This document shows positions 43,901-53,279 of a DNA stretch of 64,000 nucleotides, piece by piece; positions within the stretch are counted from its first letter, which is position 1, and every line of letters begins with the position of its first letter. A program made the position numbers and the translations under genes. The stretch lies in NCBI GenBank assembly GCA_946902875.1, contig OX336339.1, forward strand, positions 21,545,349 through 21,609,348. The letters run 5' to 3'. Below the pieces are notes generated by a model. The model saw nothing but the letters and a program-made list of their open reading frames with translations. It was not told where the DNA came from and ran no database searches. The DNA comes from Nematopogon swammerdamellus (Eukaryota > Arthropoda > Insecta > Lepidoptera > Adelidae).

Positions 43901-46631
43901 ATTTACCATTACATTTTGCAGCAGCGTCATAAACCAAACGCAGCTTGGGCTTGTTGGGGTTCCGCACACCGAACACAGGTAAGTACCATTTCAATCCATG
44001 TTCATCTTCATTTTCATCAATCTTTCGTGCGTATCCAGAATCAAGCACTTTCTGCATTTGTTTTTTGTATTCATCCGCATACATAGGTTCACGACGAAAT
44101 TTATTTTCTGTAGTTTTCAGTCTTGAAAATGCTCCTGAATACGAATTAGGCAGCTCAGGGTTGTCCGACTTCCACGGAAGTCCAATTTCCCATCTATCGT
44201 CGGTGTATTTGATTGTTTTCGATAAAATCTCTTCTACTCGAACATGATCAGTGTTCACTCGCTGACATGATGATATTCCAATTGCCTCCAATTCAAAAGA
44301 TTTCTTCACTAACTCATGTAGATCTCGCATATCCTCTATCTTTTCTGCGTCACAAGTTATGTGTAAAATACTTGAATTTTGAATGCTTCGTCCGCTCATG
44401 CAACCGCTAATTGTCCAGCCAAGAGGAGTCAAAGTAGCGTATGGCTCATTTTTTCTACCTCGAACAATTTCCATCGCTACTATTAATTCCCAATTATCTT
44501 CACCAATAAGAATTTTTGGAGTAGTGACGTCATCAATTTTCAAATATTCAGCAATTTTCTTAAAATGTTCATACTTCCCAACTTCGACTCGTGGTTGGAT
44601 AGGAAGTGTCAAATCGTTTGTCGTACAAGCGCTCATCTTCAGTCGCCCTCCATTAGCACCAGATATTTCAAAATTCACAAATTTGCTCTCTATCTTCAAA
44701 CGTTGGCTCTTCCATGCTCCGGTCAAGTGGAGTGAGTGAGGCGTTCCTCTGAGTCCGATGCTCTCCGCCAGCTCCGTATCTATCAACGTCATTGACGATC
44801 CGCCGTCTACTAAAGCAGTCGTATCGACGGAACCAGTCGGCCCGTGTATACACACCTTTATAGTTTTCAGTACTACATTCAAATCTGGCCGTGCCGAATC
44901 AGTAGTGTGTCCGATAGTCTCGGTTGATACGGTTTCTGCTGCAGGCGCGGGCTTACTCTGCTCCCTCTGCTCTGGAGTTGTCCGTTGACTTTTCGCTCTA
45001 TAATGTAACAATTTGTGGTGAGCCATTTTACATTCATCGATTTCGCATGTAGGTTGATTGCAAGTATTGCGATCGTGTTTTGATACCAAGCACAAAAAGC
45101 AAAGCTTATTCTTCTTTACATGTATCCATCTAGCACGGCAGTGAGCTTTTTTGAACTTTTGACATGAAGTGAGTAGATTATGGGAGCGTAATTTACAAAA
45201 GCTACACTCATCTTGTGCGTCAGTCAACAATATCGACTTTTCTGACCGTTTTTGGTCGCGAACATTCTCGGTTGTCTGCTTTGAAATTCCTACGATTGAC
45301 GACTTCTCAGCTTCAACGCAAAGAAATTGTGATAATAATTCCAATTTTGCCTTACCGCTTTTGATGTTCTCATACCCAAAATCGGTCCATTTTCCGAGTA
45401 ATGTTGTAGGTAGTTTAGCGACAACGGCATTGTACAACTCCGGGCTTCCTACGTACTGTTCCTCCCCAACCGCACGAATAGCTGTAATACAATTCTTTAT
45501 TTTTACAGAAAATTTAACAATATCCCCATGATACGACAGAGGCAAAGCATTCAACTTTTTTATTTGTTTTACAATTTTTTCCACCACTACTTCAGGTCTT
45601 CCATATATCATATTGAGAGCCTTCATCACTTCATCCGGCTCCACCTTCCCGATGAGCAGTGCCGACACTTGCTCTCTTGCTGAGCCTTCCAAACTGGCTC
45701 GCAAGCGCGTCATGTTCTCCATGTTTGTATAGTTGCAAACTTTCGTTGTCTCTTCGTACGCGTCACGGAAATGCAACCACTCAATACAGTCGCCACTGAA
45801 TTTTGGGAGAGATTTTGGCATGCAGAATCTGGAAATCAATCGGTCGTTAGTACACAATTGAGTTGGACTAGTTGCTAAATCCTTTATAGCTTGTGCCAAC
45901 ATCTGCATTCCGTCTTGATTACAACATGTCTCCTTCTTATTACCCAAATCTTTTGTTACTGGTTCCGGCGGCGGCGACGGCGATGGTTGAGAAGAAACCC
46001 GAGCGCCGTAGTTTTTATTTAACCACTCGTCTACGTCTGGTGCTGTAGATAACTCTTCGAACTCACTAACCAAAGAACGATTTGACTTGGTACCTGATTT
46101 TGATTTCATACTTCCTCCTTTGAGTGAGTTGAGCTCGCTCTGAAGCTGATTTTGCAAACGTTCGGTTTCCATTTTTTTCTTCATTGCTTCATATTCGATT
46201 TTTACTTTCTCTGCTTCGATTCTTACTTTCTCTGCTTCGATTCTTACTTTCTCTGCTTCAATTCTTACTTTCTCTGCTTCGATTCTTACTTTCTCTGCTT
46301 CACATTCGATTCTTACTTTTTCTGCCTCTAAAAACTTCTTCTTCATTTCTGCTTCCAAAGCGTCAGTTGTTTTAGAGTTGCTCATAGAAGCTATATCGAA
46401 TTCCAATTCCTGTATCCTCCTGACGGTAGACGTAGCGATGCTGCGTGATGTTGTAGCAGATGTGCGCTTCAAACTATTCTTCTTCCCCTCGGAAGGAAGA
46501 GCAGTGGGGACCTTCGCCGTCCTGTGCGCATCCAGATCTGTTTGGTTTCCTTGCTCAGCTCGTTTACCCGTTTCTTCCATCATAATGGAGGGAGTCGCGC
46601 CAGTTTCCTTTCCACTTCTAGTTTTTACCAT
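40992..46631 (-). CDS. BEL/Pao gag-pol polyprotein
   Basis: The open frame extends upstream to 46727, inside the 5' LTR; the ATG at 46631 after the primer site is the likelier start (about 1,879 residues). Positions below count from the longer frame. Residues 134-178 are a coiled coil of seven-residue AEKVRIE repeats. A gag-like region (DUF1759 type) lies at about 300-470. Two CCHC-type zinc knuckles follow at C508-C522 and C543-C556. An aspartic protease motif, LVDGGSS (D641), has G where DSGS is commoner. Reverse transcriptase has D975 and YMDD (D1053, D1054). RNase H has D1239, E1283 and D1313. Integrase has an H-H-C-C zinc site (H1547, H1552, C1582, C1585) and a DDE triad (D1618, D1680, E1730). 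All key residues except the altered protease motif look normal. Confidence 0.95.
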   Translation of the reverse strand: MVKTRSGKETGATPSIMMEETGKRAEQGNQTDLDAHRTAKVPTALPSEGKKNSLKRTSATTSRSIATSTVRRIQELEFDIASMSNSKTTDALEAEMKKKFLEAEKVRIECEAEKVRIEAEKVRIEAEKVRIEAEKVRIEAEKVKIEYEAMKKKMETERLQNQLQSELNSLKGGSMKSKSGTKSNRSLVSEFEELSTAPDVDEWLNKNYGARVSSQPSPSPPPEPVTKDLGNKKETCCNQDGMQMLAQAIKDLATSPTQLCTNDRLISRFCMPKSLPKFSGDCIEWLHFRDAYEETTKVCNYTNMENMTRLRASLEGSAREQVSALLIGKVEPDEVMKALNMIYGRPEVVVEKIVKQIKKLNALPLSYHGDIVKFSVKIKNCITAIRAVGEEQYVGSPELYNAVVAKLPTTLLGKWTDFGYENIKSGKAKLELLSQFLCVEAEKSSIVGISKQTTENVRDQKRSEKSILLTDAQDECSFCKLRSHNLLTSCQKFKKAHCRARWIHVKKNKLCFLCLVSKHDRNTCNQPTCEIDECKMAHHKLLHYRAKSQRTTPEQREQSKPAPAAETVSTETIGHTTDSARPDLNVVLKTIKVCIHGPTGSVDTTALVDGGSSMTLIDTELAESIGLRGTPHSLHLTGAWKSQRLKIESKFVNFEISGANGGRLKMSACTTNDLTLPIQPRVEVGKYEHFKKIAEYLKIDDVTTPKILIGEDNWELIVAMEIVRGRKNEPYATLTPLGWTISGCMSGRSIQNSSILHITCDAEKIEDMRDLHELVKKSFELEAIGISSCQRVNTDHVRVEEILSKTIKYTDDRWEIGLPWKSDNPELPNSYSGAFSRLKTTENKFRREPMYADEYKKQMQKVLDSGYARKIDENEDEHGLKWYLPVFGVRNPNKPKLRLVYDAAAKCNGKCLNDFLLTGPDYLISIMGVMMRFREKRVAVIGDIKEMFMQVKIRREDQHAQRFLWREKAEEPVSKYVMTSLIFGATCSPCVAQYVKNHNADQWKEQYPEAVEAIKRDCYMDDLIHSIDSEKDASRIVKEINYINKKGGFELKGWASNCAKALVSIDTESLSTSAVKFNNGESFAERTLGLCWYPVEDYFAFDVTFKKISADLFSNEYQPTKREMLRVIMSIYDVHGFLAPFTIKSKMLLQDVWRSCIQWDEKLKDEEHIKWMSWIVQMNQIKEIKIPRCYLNYTEKGKKYELHIFSDASERAYAAVVYWRITMSDGTYKTAFIASKSRVAPVKPMSIPRLELQGALLAARLAATVEMEHTIKADRRVFWTDSTTVLQWIRSEPRQYKVFVAHRLGELDELSQVSEWRYIPTKINVADQATRVNQTELRYESSWFQGPSFLIENECYWPKESKLNQVHPDSICERKAALVCVTTAVTIEKYSVPDINRFSSWIRLLRSTAHVLLFINRMKKNNDLTMKDAMSAAEILLIKYAQRESFEEEVKILKNSKFLPRKCRLLKLSPVFDDDGLLRLGGRIDVAEHVSSDQKRPIILDGKHRLTNLLVKYYHERAAHGSNETVVNELRQRYWIIHLRPTVRKLSSSCIRCRILRATPKSPKMGELLPERVDHHQQPFTRCGCDLFGPMEVTIGRRKEKRYGVIFTCLTSRAIHIEVAHSLTTDSLIMALRRMAARRGYPQTLVSDNGTNLRGADVELKKAIAELDYVKLQIEAENKGLVWKFIPPSSPWMGGAWERLIRSIKTAMKVILKSRSPRDEVLQTVLTEVEHLVNSRPLTAVSVDCRDPEAITPNHFLINRSSGTPLPGKFDDTDLCTRKQWRTSQRLTDMFWHRWVREYLPLLLRRTKWTSESRDLKVGDVVLIADTNLPRGTWLKGVVKSTHPGTDGRVRVVDVKTKSGVLRRPTGRLVFLTEEDPLL

Positions 46632-46662
46632 TACGTGTTTTATAGCCCTTTTCTGCTGACGC

Positions 46663-46680
46663 AGGTGCTCGAAGGACCAA
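46663..46680 (-). promoter_or_regulatory. Primer binding site
   Basis: Directly inside the 5' LTR the element reads TTGGTCCTTCGAGC. TGG would pair with a tRNA 3' CCA end. I do not assign the tRNA. Confidence 0.7.
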
Positions 46681-46859
46681 TATAAGCGGCTGTGGCCTGC
46701 AGGGGGCTTTCTCAATAATTTAAACACATATTATTTCTCATCATTATTTACTGGTGTACTTTTTGGTTTGTTATTTTGACGCGACTAAAATATGTCAGCA
46801 AGTGACATTATGTACATGTTCTTTTTATAAATACTTTTGACATTACTTCGTCTTTTATA
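46681..46859 (-). repeat. 5' LTR of the BEL/Pao element
   Basis: 179 bp. In the element's orientation TTATAAAAAG at 46830-46821 could act as a TATA box. No mismatch with the 3' LTR was seen. Confidence 0.93.
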
Positions 46860-46864
46860 CATAT
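46860..46864. repeat. BEL/Pao target site duplication, right
   Basis: CATAT. The foldback unit resumes immediately with CTACATGTCTGTGTGGGCTC, the expected continuation of the left-arm unit cut at 40537. Confidence 0.75.
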
Positions 46865-46920
46865 CTACATGTCTGTGTGGGCTCTGAATAACAATATGTA
46901 GTTAACATAAAAAATATGAT

Positions 46921-47950
46921 ATCGATTTTGAAAGCAATCGGTCCAGTAACTAAAAAGTTCAAAATGGCGGCCACTTTTTTTAAATTTTGACAACGGCTTC
47001 GTATTTAGAGCCCACACAGACACCCAGATATCGATTTTGAAAGCAATCGGTCCAGTAACTAAAAAGTTCAAAATGGCGGCCACTTTTTTTAAATTTTGAC
47101 TACAGATTAGTATTCAGAGCCCACACAGACACCCAGATATCGATTTTGAAAGCAATCGGTCCAGTAACTAAAAAGTTCAAAATGGCGGCCACTTTTTTTT
47201 TATTTTTACTACAGATTCGTATTCAGAGCCTCCACATACACCCAGATATCGATTTTGAAAGCAATCGGTCCAGTAACTAAAAAGTTCAAAATGGCGGCCA
47301 CTTTTTTTAAATTTTGATTACAGATTCGTATTCAGAGCCCACACAGACATCCAGATATCGATTTTGAAAGTAATCGGTCTAGTAACTAAAAAGTTCAAAA
47401 TGGCGGTCACTTTTTTAAATTTTGACAACGGATTCGTATTCAGAGCCTACATAAACACCCAGATATCGATTTTGAAAGCAATCGGTCCAGTAACTAAAAA
47501 GTTCAAAATGGCGGCCACTTTTTTTTAATATTGACTACAGATTCGTATTCAGAGCCCACACAGACACCCAGATATCGATTTTGAAAGCAATCGGTCCAGT
47601 AACTAAAAAGTTCAAAATGGCGGCCATTTTTTTTAATTTTTACTACAGATTCGTATTCAGAGCCCACACATACACCCAGATATCGATTTTGAAAGCAATC
47701 GGTCCAGTAACTAAAAAGTTCGAAATGGCGGCCACTTTTTTAAATTTTGACAACGGATTCGTATTCAGAGCCTACATATACACCCAGGTATCGATTTTGA
47801 AAGCAATCGGTCCAGTAACTAAAAATTTCAAAATGGCGGCTACTTTTTTTTATTTTGACTACAGATTCGTATTCACTGACACCCAGATGTCGATTTTGAA
47901 AGCAATCTGTCCAGTTACTAAAAAGTTCAAAATGGCGGCCACTTTTTTTA
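46921..47950 (-). repeat. Right arm array, about 10 inverted units
   Basis: AAAATGGCGGCC or a variant recurs at 46961, 47070, 47179, 47288, 47397, 47505, 47614, 47722, 47830 and 47929. The units are the reverse complement of the left-arm units. Long frames read across them are shadows of the repeat. Confidence 0.95.
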
Positions 47951-48083
47951 AATCGCGAAATTATAACACCATGAATAGGTATTATTAAACCGGAAAAAAA
48001 TATTGTCGTAAGGAAGTCTCCAATTTTTTACTCTGTTCCTCGAAGTTTAGGTAAATAAGTCCTACCTATTCCTATCACTGATA

Positions 48084-49169
48084 ATAATAATACTTATTAT
48101 AATAATACATAATATACAATATATTAGTTTTGTATAGGTATATTGGTTTTATAATTATAAAAAATAGAAAACGTAATATTAAAGAAATAATAACAATACA
48201 TATTATAAATTGAATTCATCCATGTCATTGCCATAAAAAAACTAACAACACCCATATACAATAATTGATTTCAAATTTCTTTCCAGTCTGTCAAATTTGC
48301 CTATCATGTGTACGCGCCCAGTATGGCGCGCAGTCGTGCTCCTAGCTCGCGGAATTTTTGTATTTTACACGCTTTAAGCATTGTATTATCATTAAAATGA
48401 CCTAATTATGAAAGGTTACGCCATCTTTTGTCATTCCTGATGATCTTGAGCTCTTTCGACACGCACGAACTGCACAAATCGCCATTTTGCGTAGTGCACA
48501 TATACGTGTTCTTCGTTCCCAAGTCGCGAGCGCACTGACGGTCGATCCCGCAGCAGCGCTATATATTAGTGCAAATGCTCTAACACGCGGCTAATTTTCC
48601 TATATATTAGCGCTCGACGGTTGCCACTCCCGTAGGTATGCTCGGTGGTCCTCGCGCGCGGTCGTCAGCTTACGCTGAGGCTATAGGTTTGGCGCCGAAC
48701 GAAAGCTCGAAAACCATTTTCTGTTTTAAAGTAAGAAAATAAGACTTTAGACGGTAAGGAAAAGTCACATCTCACCAACAAAAGCAGAGCTCCGACGTTC
48801 CAGCTACTGCATCTCGGCTTCGTGAAAATACTGACTTGGACAATGTCCATTCATTCACACAATTGTGAAGTCACGCGGCTTGTACGCTCGCGCTTAATGT
48901 ACACTTTCTATATTTCCCAATAATTGGAATGCTTCTTTTGTGTGAATTTTAATTTTATTTTTCAATTTAAATATTGATAAATTAATTGTTTCACTGAAGA
49001 GTTGTAGTTTCGAATAAAATGCTACATTACTTTTCACGAATGTTTTATTGTAAATATGCTAGTTTAAGTATTTTTAATTGCTTGCACCAAAATACCTATG
49101 TAGTAAAACAAATTGTTTTAAAATTACCCTCTTTGTGGCTTCAACACAATATTAGTTCGTGTTCGCGCA
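48084..49169. other. No recognisable gene
   Basis: AT-rich with (AAT)n-like text at the start. Around 48540-48660 the phrase CTATATATTAG occurs twice. Nothing coding. Confidence 0.4.
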
Positions 49170-49612
49170 AATTTTTTAGGGTTCCGTATCCATACGAAAA
49201 CCTATTACTAAGCCTACGCCGTCTGTCTGTCTGTATGTCCGACTGCCTGTCCGAGGGCTGTATCTTTTGAACCGTATTAGCTAGTCGGTAGAAATTTTCA
49301 CAGAATATACGTTATTCTAGCGGATATACCAACAAATGATAAAACAACAAAAAAGTAAAGAAATAATTAACAATTTTCATAATAAGTTGGAAGAGCGCCA
49401 TCTACCGAATGATAATTTAACGAAACTACCAAATTAACTCCAAAAGAATGAACGGTTAGCGATAGATGGCGTGACAGATGCGAAGGAGACAATATATCAA
49501 TAAACTGCCGGACGCGAGATACTCGTACATGCGAGTACGACCGCGTGATTGATGATGTGATGATTGACACTTGCTATATTTGCAACAAGGAACATAAATA
49601 TGGCTACGGAAC
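49170..49612 (+). repeat. GGTTCCG-family repeat, long and diverged
   Basis: TTTTTTAGGGTTCCGTATCC, TCTGTCTG run, TTTTGAACCGTATTAGCTAG, TTTTCACAGAATATACG, GAGCGCCATCTACCGAATGA, CGATAGATGGCGTGACAG and GGCTACGGAACCCTCCAGTA. The 3' B-box-like end is lost. Confidence 0.75.
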
Positions 49613-49864
49613 CCTCCAGTAACCGGTCGGTACTAACCAACAACGGATCTTATAAAATCATTGGCTAGATTTCACATCACTTTCTGAATCACAACTTCTC
49701 AGTTTTAAAACATTTTAACAGCTTTGCTCACGGTCGTCTGCGTGCTATGTGACTCGAAATTTCGGGCCAAACGTATGGTCCCGGTGCGACGGTTGACAGA
49801 GAACTGACAGGAAAACGACCGTGAGTACGTTAACATTTTTAACGTTTAACACCCACGATCATTT

Positions 49865-50274
49865 AAAAACCGGCCAAGTGCAAGTCGAACTCGCGCACCG
49901 AGGGTCCCGTATCGCCATGTCACGGCAAGCGCTACTCACGCCATCTAGATGGCGTGTTATGAAATGCATCATATTAGTTAATGTCATGCTTCATAATCTA
50001 TTCGGTAGATGGCGCGCGCGCATACACTTTTTGGTTTCTTCTATGGGACCCACGTGATTTTTTTACCTTTTCTTATTTTTATTATTTGTTGGTATATCGG
50101 CCATAATAACACATTTTTTGTGAACATTTCAACGGGCTACCTATTAAGGTTCAAGAGATACAGCCCTCGGACAGACGGACGGACGGAGAGACAGACGGAC
50201 GGACGGACGGACAGACAGACAGACGGACGGCGTAGGCTTAGTATTAGGGTCCCGTACCTGATACGGAACCCTAG
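49865..50274 (-). repeat. GGTTCCG-family repeat, full length
   Basis: AAAAACCGGCCAAGTGCAAG, GTATCGCCATGTCACGG, GATGGCGCGCGCGCATACAC, TATCGGCCATAATAACACA, a GGACGGACGGACAGAC run and CCTGATACGGAACCCTAG. All blocks are present in order on the minus strand. Confidence 0.85.
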
Positions 50275-50857
50275 AAACTCTTAAAGCTTCTCCTTATCCT
50301 TATGCAGCGGAGGCATTTGAAACCGCATCGGTAGTACGGAAAAATGTTCGCCAGGTCCCGTCGCCGTCGCACCGAAGCGCTTCTGCATTTTATTGTTTTC
50401 ACCCGACGCGACGCGACGGCACTTCGTTTGCGCGCCGCCCCTTATTTTCTTTTCGAAGCACTTAAAAATGTTAAGCCTTATAGAGTGTACGTCGCTATTG
50501 AAGCACGCAGGAACTTCTTTATTCTTTGTGCTTTTCTCTCTTATCCGCCTTTATGTTATTTTACGCTGCACGCTTACAAAAGCTGGCTTAATCACAAAGT
50601 AAACATAATGTATTCCCTCCTTCGCGCTAGTTTATCGCCTCCCACATTGTGTAGACTTGGATGGTTTCTTTGATAGTTCCGCGCGATCGCTGCGCCCACT
50701 CGATAGGTATGCGTGGAAGAATCGCTACGGAACCCTCTGTTTGTGAGCAGCGTTCGGACTTAAAATGCTTTTATTTCGAAGGCTATTTAATTTTCTATTC
50801 TCCATACTAAGCTCTGGAGTTTAGGGGTAGCCTCCAAATGTATGCAGAATATAATTT
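50275..50857. other. No recognisable gene
   Basis: Contains one 109-codon frame (50344-50673) with no motif. Confidence 0.4.
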
Positions 50858-51112
50858 TTAAAAAAGGCCATTTGCGACTCGCTCACCGAGGTTTCCGCAC
50901 CACAAAAAAAAACTTTCTTGTATTCGGGACCCCCCTTAATTATTCACGTTAATTTTTTTTTATTATTTGTCGTTATATCCGCCAAAATGACACATATTCT
51001 GTGAAAATTTCAACGGGCTACCTATTACGGTTCAAGAGATACAGCTCTCGGACAGACAGACGGCGTAGGCTTAGTAGTAGGGTCCGTACGACGGATACGG
51101 AACGCTAAAAAG
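50858..51112 (-). repeat. GGTTCCG-family repeat, internally deleted
   Basis: AAAAAAGGCCATTTGCGACT, CACCGAGGTTTCCGCACCAC, TATATCCGCCAAAATGACAC, ACGGTTCAAGAGATACAGCT and GGATACGGAACGCTAAAAAG. It shares the GTTTCCGCACCAC deletion type with the copies at 3518 and 14035. Confidence 0.75.
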
Positions 51113-51377
51113 GTACGCAATCACCCTTTCAGTATGCCATACCGTACTGTAAACATTCTGTATAACATGTCTATACAAATAAATAGACAGAATCTGGCAC
51201 TTACTCCGATTACGAACATCGTGATGTAGTTTGTGCTCACTTAAATTATTATTTCAGTTAACGAGAGGTGCGTTACGTGCCGAACGAGAAAATCCAATTG
51301 AGTTCTCTTTTATGTGCGAGTATAAAATTAATCTCAATTATCCCTCTACAGTCCGCTGCCAAGAGAGTAGTAAACTA

Positions 51378-51660
51378 AAAGAGCCGCCAAGTGCGAGTTG
51401 AACTCGCGCGCCGAGGGTTTCGTACCACTACGCAATTGGTCGGTTTTTATTATTTGTTGTTTTCCTTTACAGTTTGCACTATAATTTTTTTTTACGAGAG
51501 AGCAAAAACAAAAAACGGTCAAAGGCGAGTTTTACTTACGCACGGAGGGTTATGTCGATCCGCTATACCATACCTGTCAAAAAAGTATATCCGTCAATCT
51601 TTTGTCTGTTTCCGATACAAACTATCTGTGGCGCCATCTATTATTTAGTAGTGTGAATTC
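51378..51660 (-). repeat. Two GGTTCCG-family end fragments
   Basis: GCCGCCAAGTGCGAGTTGAA with GCGCCGAGGGTTTCGTACCA (51378-51430), then AAAACGGTCAAAGGCGAGTT, GCACGGAGGGTTATGTCGAT and CTATACCATACCTGTCAAAA (51508 on), the latter of the subfamily at 13050. Confidence 0.7.
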
Positions 51661-51744
51661 CGTTGCCAGCGATGCTTATAAAACGGCACCTGCTGTCCAT
51701 AAAAATAAAATCATGTCTTTGTTACAAAAAAGTTAAATTACAAA

Positions 51745-52139
51745 TTTAAAAAACCCCCGACTCTTAAAAAGTCAAAAATAATTTCCGTTTACTTACTTAA
51801 AGGAGTCGGTAGACCGCTAAGTAAATTCCCGCGCAACTTTTGAGTCTTTATATTTAATTTACTTAGCGGTCCCCCGACTCCTTTAAGTAAGTAAACGGAA
51901 ATTATTTTTGACTTTTTAAGAGTCGGGGGTTTTTTAAATTTGTAATTTAACTTTTATTTCAAGCTTTTTAAAAAAAACCGCATGCAAATCGGTCCACTTT
52001 TGAAGATAATAATTTTTTTTATTACTTAATTACTTGATTACAAACATAGCTAAGAACCATCCCGATTAAACAGGCTTCCTAATAAAAAAAACCGCATCCA
52101 AATCGGTCCATCCGTTTGGGAGCTACGATGCCACAGACA

Positions 52140-52182
<43 letters not shown>

Positions 52183-52220
52183 AACTTATAACACCCCTCC
52201 GTTTTTTTCGTCGGGGGTTA
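51745..52220. mobile_element. CCCCCGAC-family element with inner hairpin
   Basis: Starts AAAAAACCCCCGACTC and ends TTCGTCGGGGGTTAA. The inner hairpin pairs AATAATTTCCGTTTACTTAC with GTAAGTAAACGGAAATTATT. Then AAACCGCATGCAAATCGGTC, AAGAACCATCCCGATTAAAC and an (AC)n run (about 52139-52177) follow. It appears complete, about 470 bp, with no coding capacity. Confidence 0.7.
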
Positions 52221-52438
52221 AAAATACGAGTAGGTACATTTTAAAGCAGGCAATTTTTTACTTCACTCGGTTAGTTGCTTTGTTACTATATCTAAATCAT
52301 ATTATCATAATAAGTAACTGGGCTTCGCTCGGCGTTTGCACCAATCTAATTAAACAAAACAAAAATAACATTATCTAAATGCAAAATTTCATCCAAATCG
52401 TTAAGAGCCGTTTCCGAGAAACCAATTATACATGTATA

Positions 52439-52670
52439 TCCTTACCTATAATAAAATCCAACGTCTGCTTTCTGTCTGAGTGTCTGAGTGTATGTATGTC
52501 TGTCTGTCCGCTTATAACTCGAGAACCACTAAACCGATTTTAATAAAAAAAATCTACGGATAGCTTGATTTTTCCCATCAACTATAGGCTACTTACTATC
52601 ACGCTAAATGGCTTATGAGGTTAGCAGTGAAGTGAAATATGAGAGCGGGCGGAGCCGCGGGCACAGCTAG
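52439..52670 (+). mobile_element. Helitron-like non-autonomous element, second copy
   Basis: TCCTTACCTATAATAAAATC to GGGCACAGCTAG, flanked by A on the left and T on the right, as Helitrons insert between A and T. It is almost identical to the copy at 17993-18214 apart from variation in the TCTG/GAGTG run and one A run. Confidence 0.6.
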
Positions 52671-52879
52671 TATGTGTATATAATACAAGTTTAGCTCACT
52701 AAAGTAATAGGATTATTATTGTCTGTCTAGACGACTGTGAAGGAATTTTCCAGGAATAAAATTATAAATCCCTGTCGGAAAATTAGCTGATCTTTAACTT
52801 TTGAAAGTACCGTCTGGCGACCCCACACGCACTTACGATAAAACAAATCTATGTTTTGTTCAGACGAAAGCTTATGGAA

Positions 52880-53224
52880 AAGACAAGGGCTTGTTATACA
52901 TACTTGTACCGTGTGGGGCCGGTACTTTAAAAGAATAGCCCCACTGCATCTCTCCCCGTGTATGTCGTAAAAGGCGACTAAGTGATATGACTCCCTTCTT
53001 ATATTACTAGGTGGTAGGGTTTAACCCGCCCGGGTTAGTACCACCGCACTGAATGAAAGGTCGGTCGAAACGGCTATGTAAATAGTTTGTGTTTTCCGTC
53101 CATTTCAGTGTAGCCGGCACGACCGAAGGGAAGCACTGACGTGGCACCAAGTTCACCCGGTGTTATGGGCTGACATCACGGATGTTGTAGGTGATGTAGC
53201 CATCCGTGTCAGTTTCCATAATGT

Positions 53225-53276
<52 letters not shown>
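52880..53276 (+). repeat. tRNA-derived SINE with TCGCCTTTTACGACA block, then (AT)n
   Basis: CTTGTACCGTGTGGGGCCGG, TAAAAGGCGACTAAGTGATA, GGTTTAACCCGCCCGGGTTA, GGTACCACCGCACTGAATG-type text, TCGGTCGAAACGGCTATGTA and CCGTGTCAGTTTCCATAATG. The tail runs straight into (AT)n at about 53221-53276, which may have grown from the A-rich tail. No tRNA head is present in this copy. Confidence 0.85.

Positions 53277-53279
<3 letters not shown>

Larger units (their letters stand above)
40538..46859 (-). mobile_element. BEL/Pao LTR retrotransposon, structurally complete
   Basis: The 6.3-kb element lies on the minus strand: 5' LTR at 46859-46681, primer binding site, one gag-pol frame, polypurine tract, 3' LTR at 40716-40538. 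The LTRs appear identical base for base, the target duplication is intact, and the coding frame has no stop or frameshift. All this indicates recent insertion. There is no env-like frame between the integrase end and the 3' LTR. BEL/Pao elements move through an RNA copied in cytoplasmic particles and are placed in Belpaoviridae. Confidence 0.95.
39152..48083. mobile_element. Foldback element with tandem-repeat arms
   Basis: The ends are ATCAGTGATAGGAATA on the left and its complement on the right, followed inward by matching inverted text (AACAGAGTAAAA, TTGGAGACTTCCTTA, TTTTTTTCCGGTTTAATAAT). Each arm then becomes an array of about 109-bp units. Long inverted arms built of subrepeats are the hallmark of foldback (FB-like) elements. 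Without the BEL/Pao insertion the element would be about 2.6 kb. The centre of symmetry is near 46918. No transposase is visible. A 4-bp flank AATA occurs on both sides but lies beside an (AAT)n run, so it is weak evidence for a target duplication. Confidence 0.8.

Noticed and set aside
43557..44988. Plus-strand frames of 60-120 codons inside the BEL/Pao region
   Set aside because: They are antisense shadows of the polyprotein gene.
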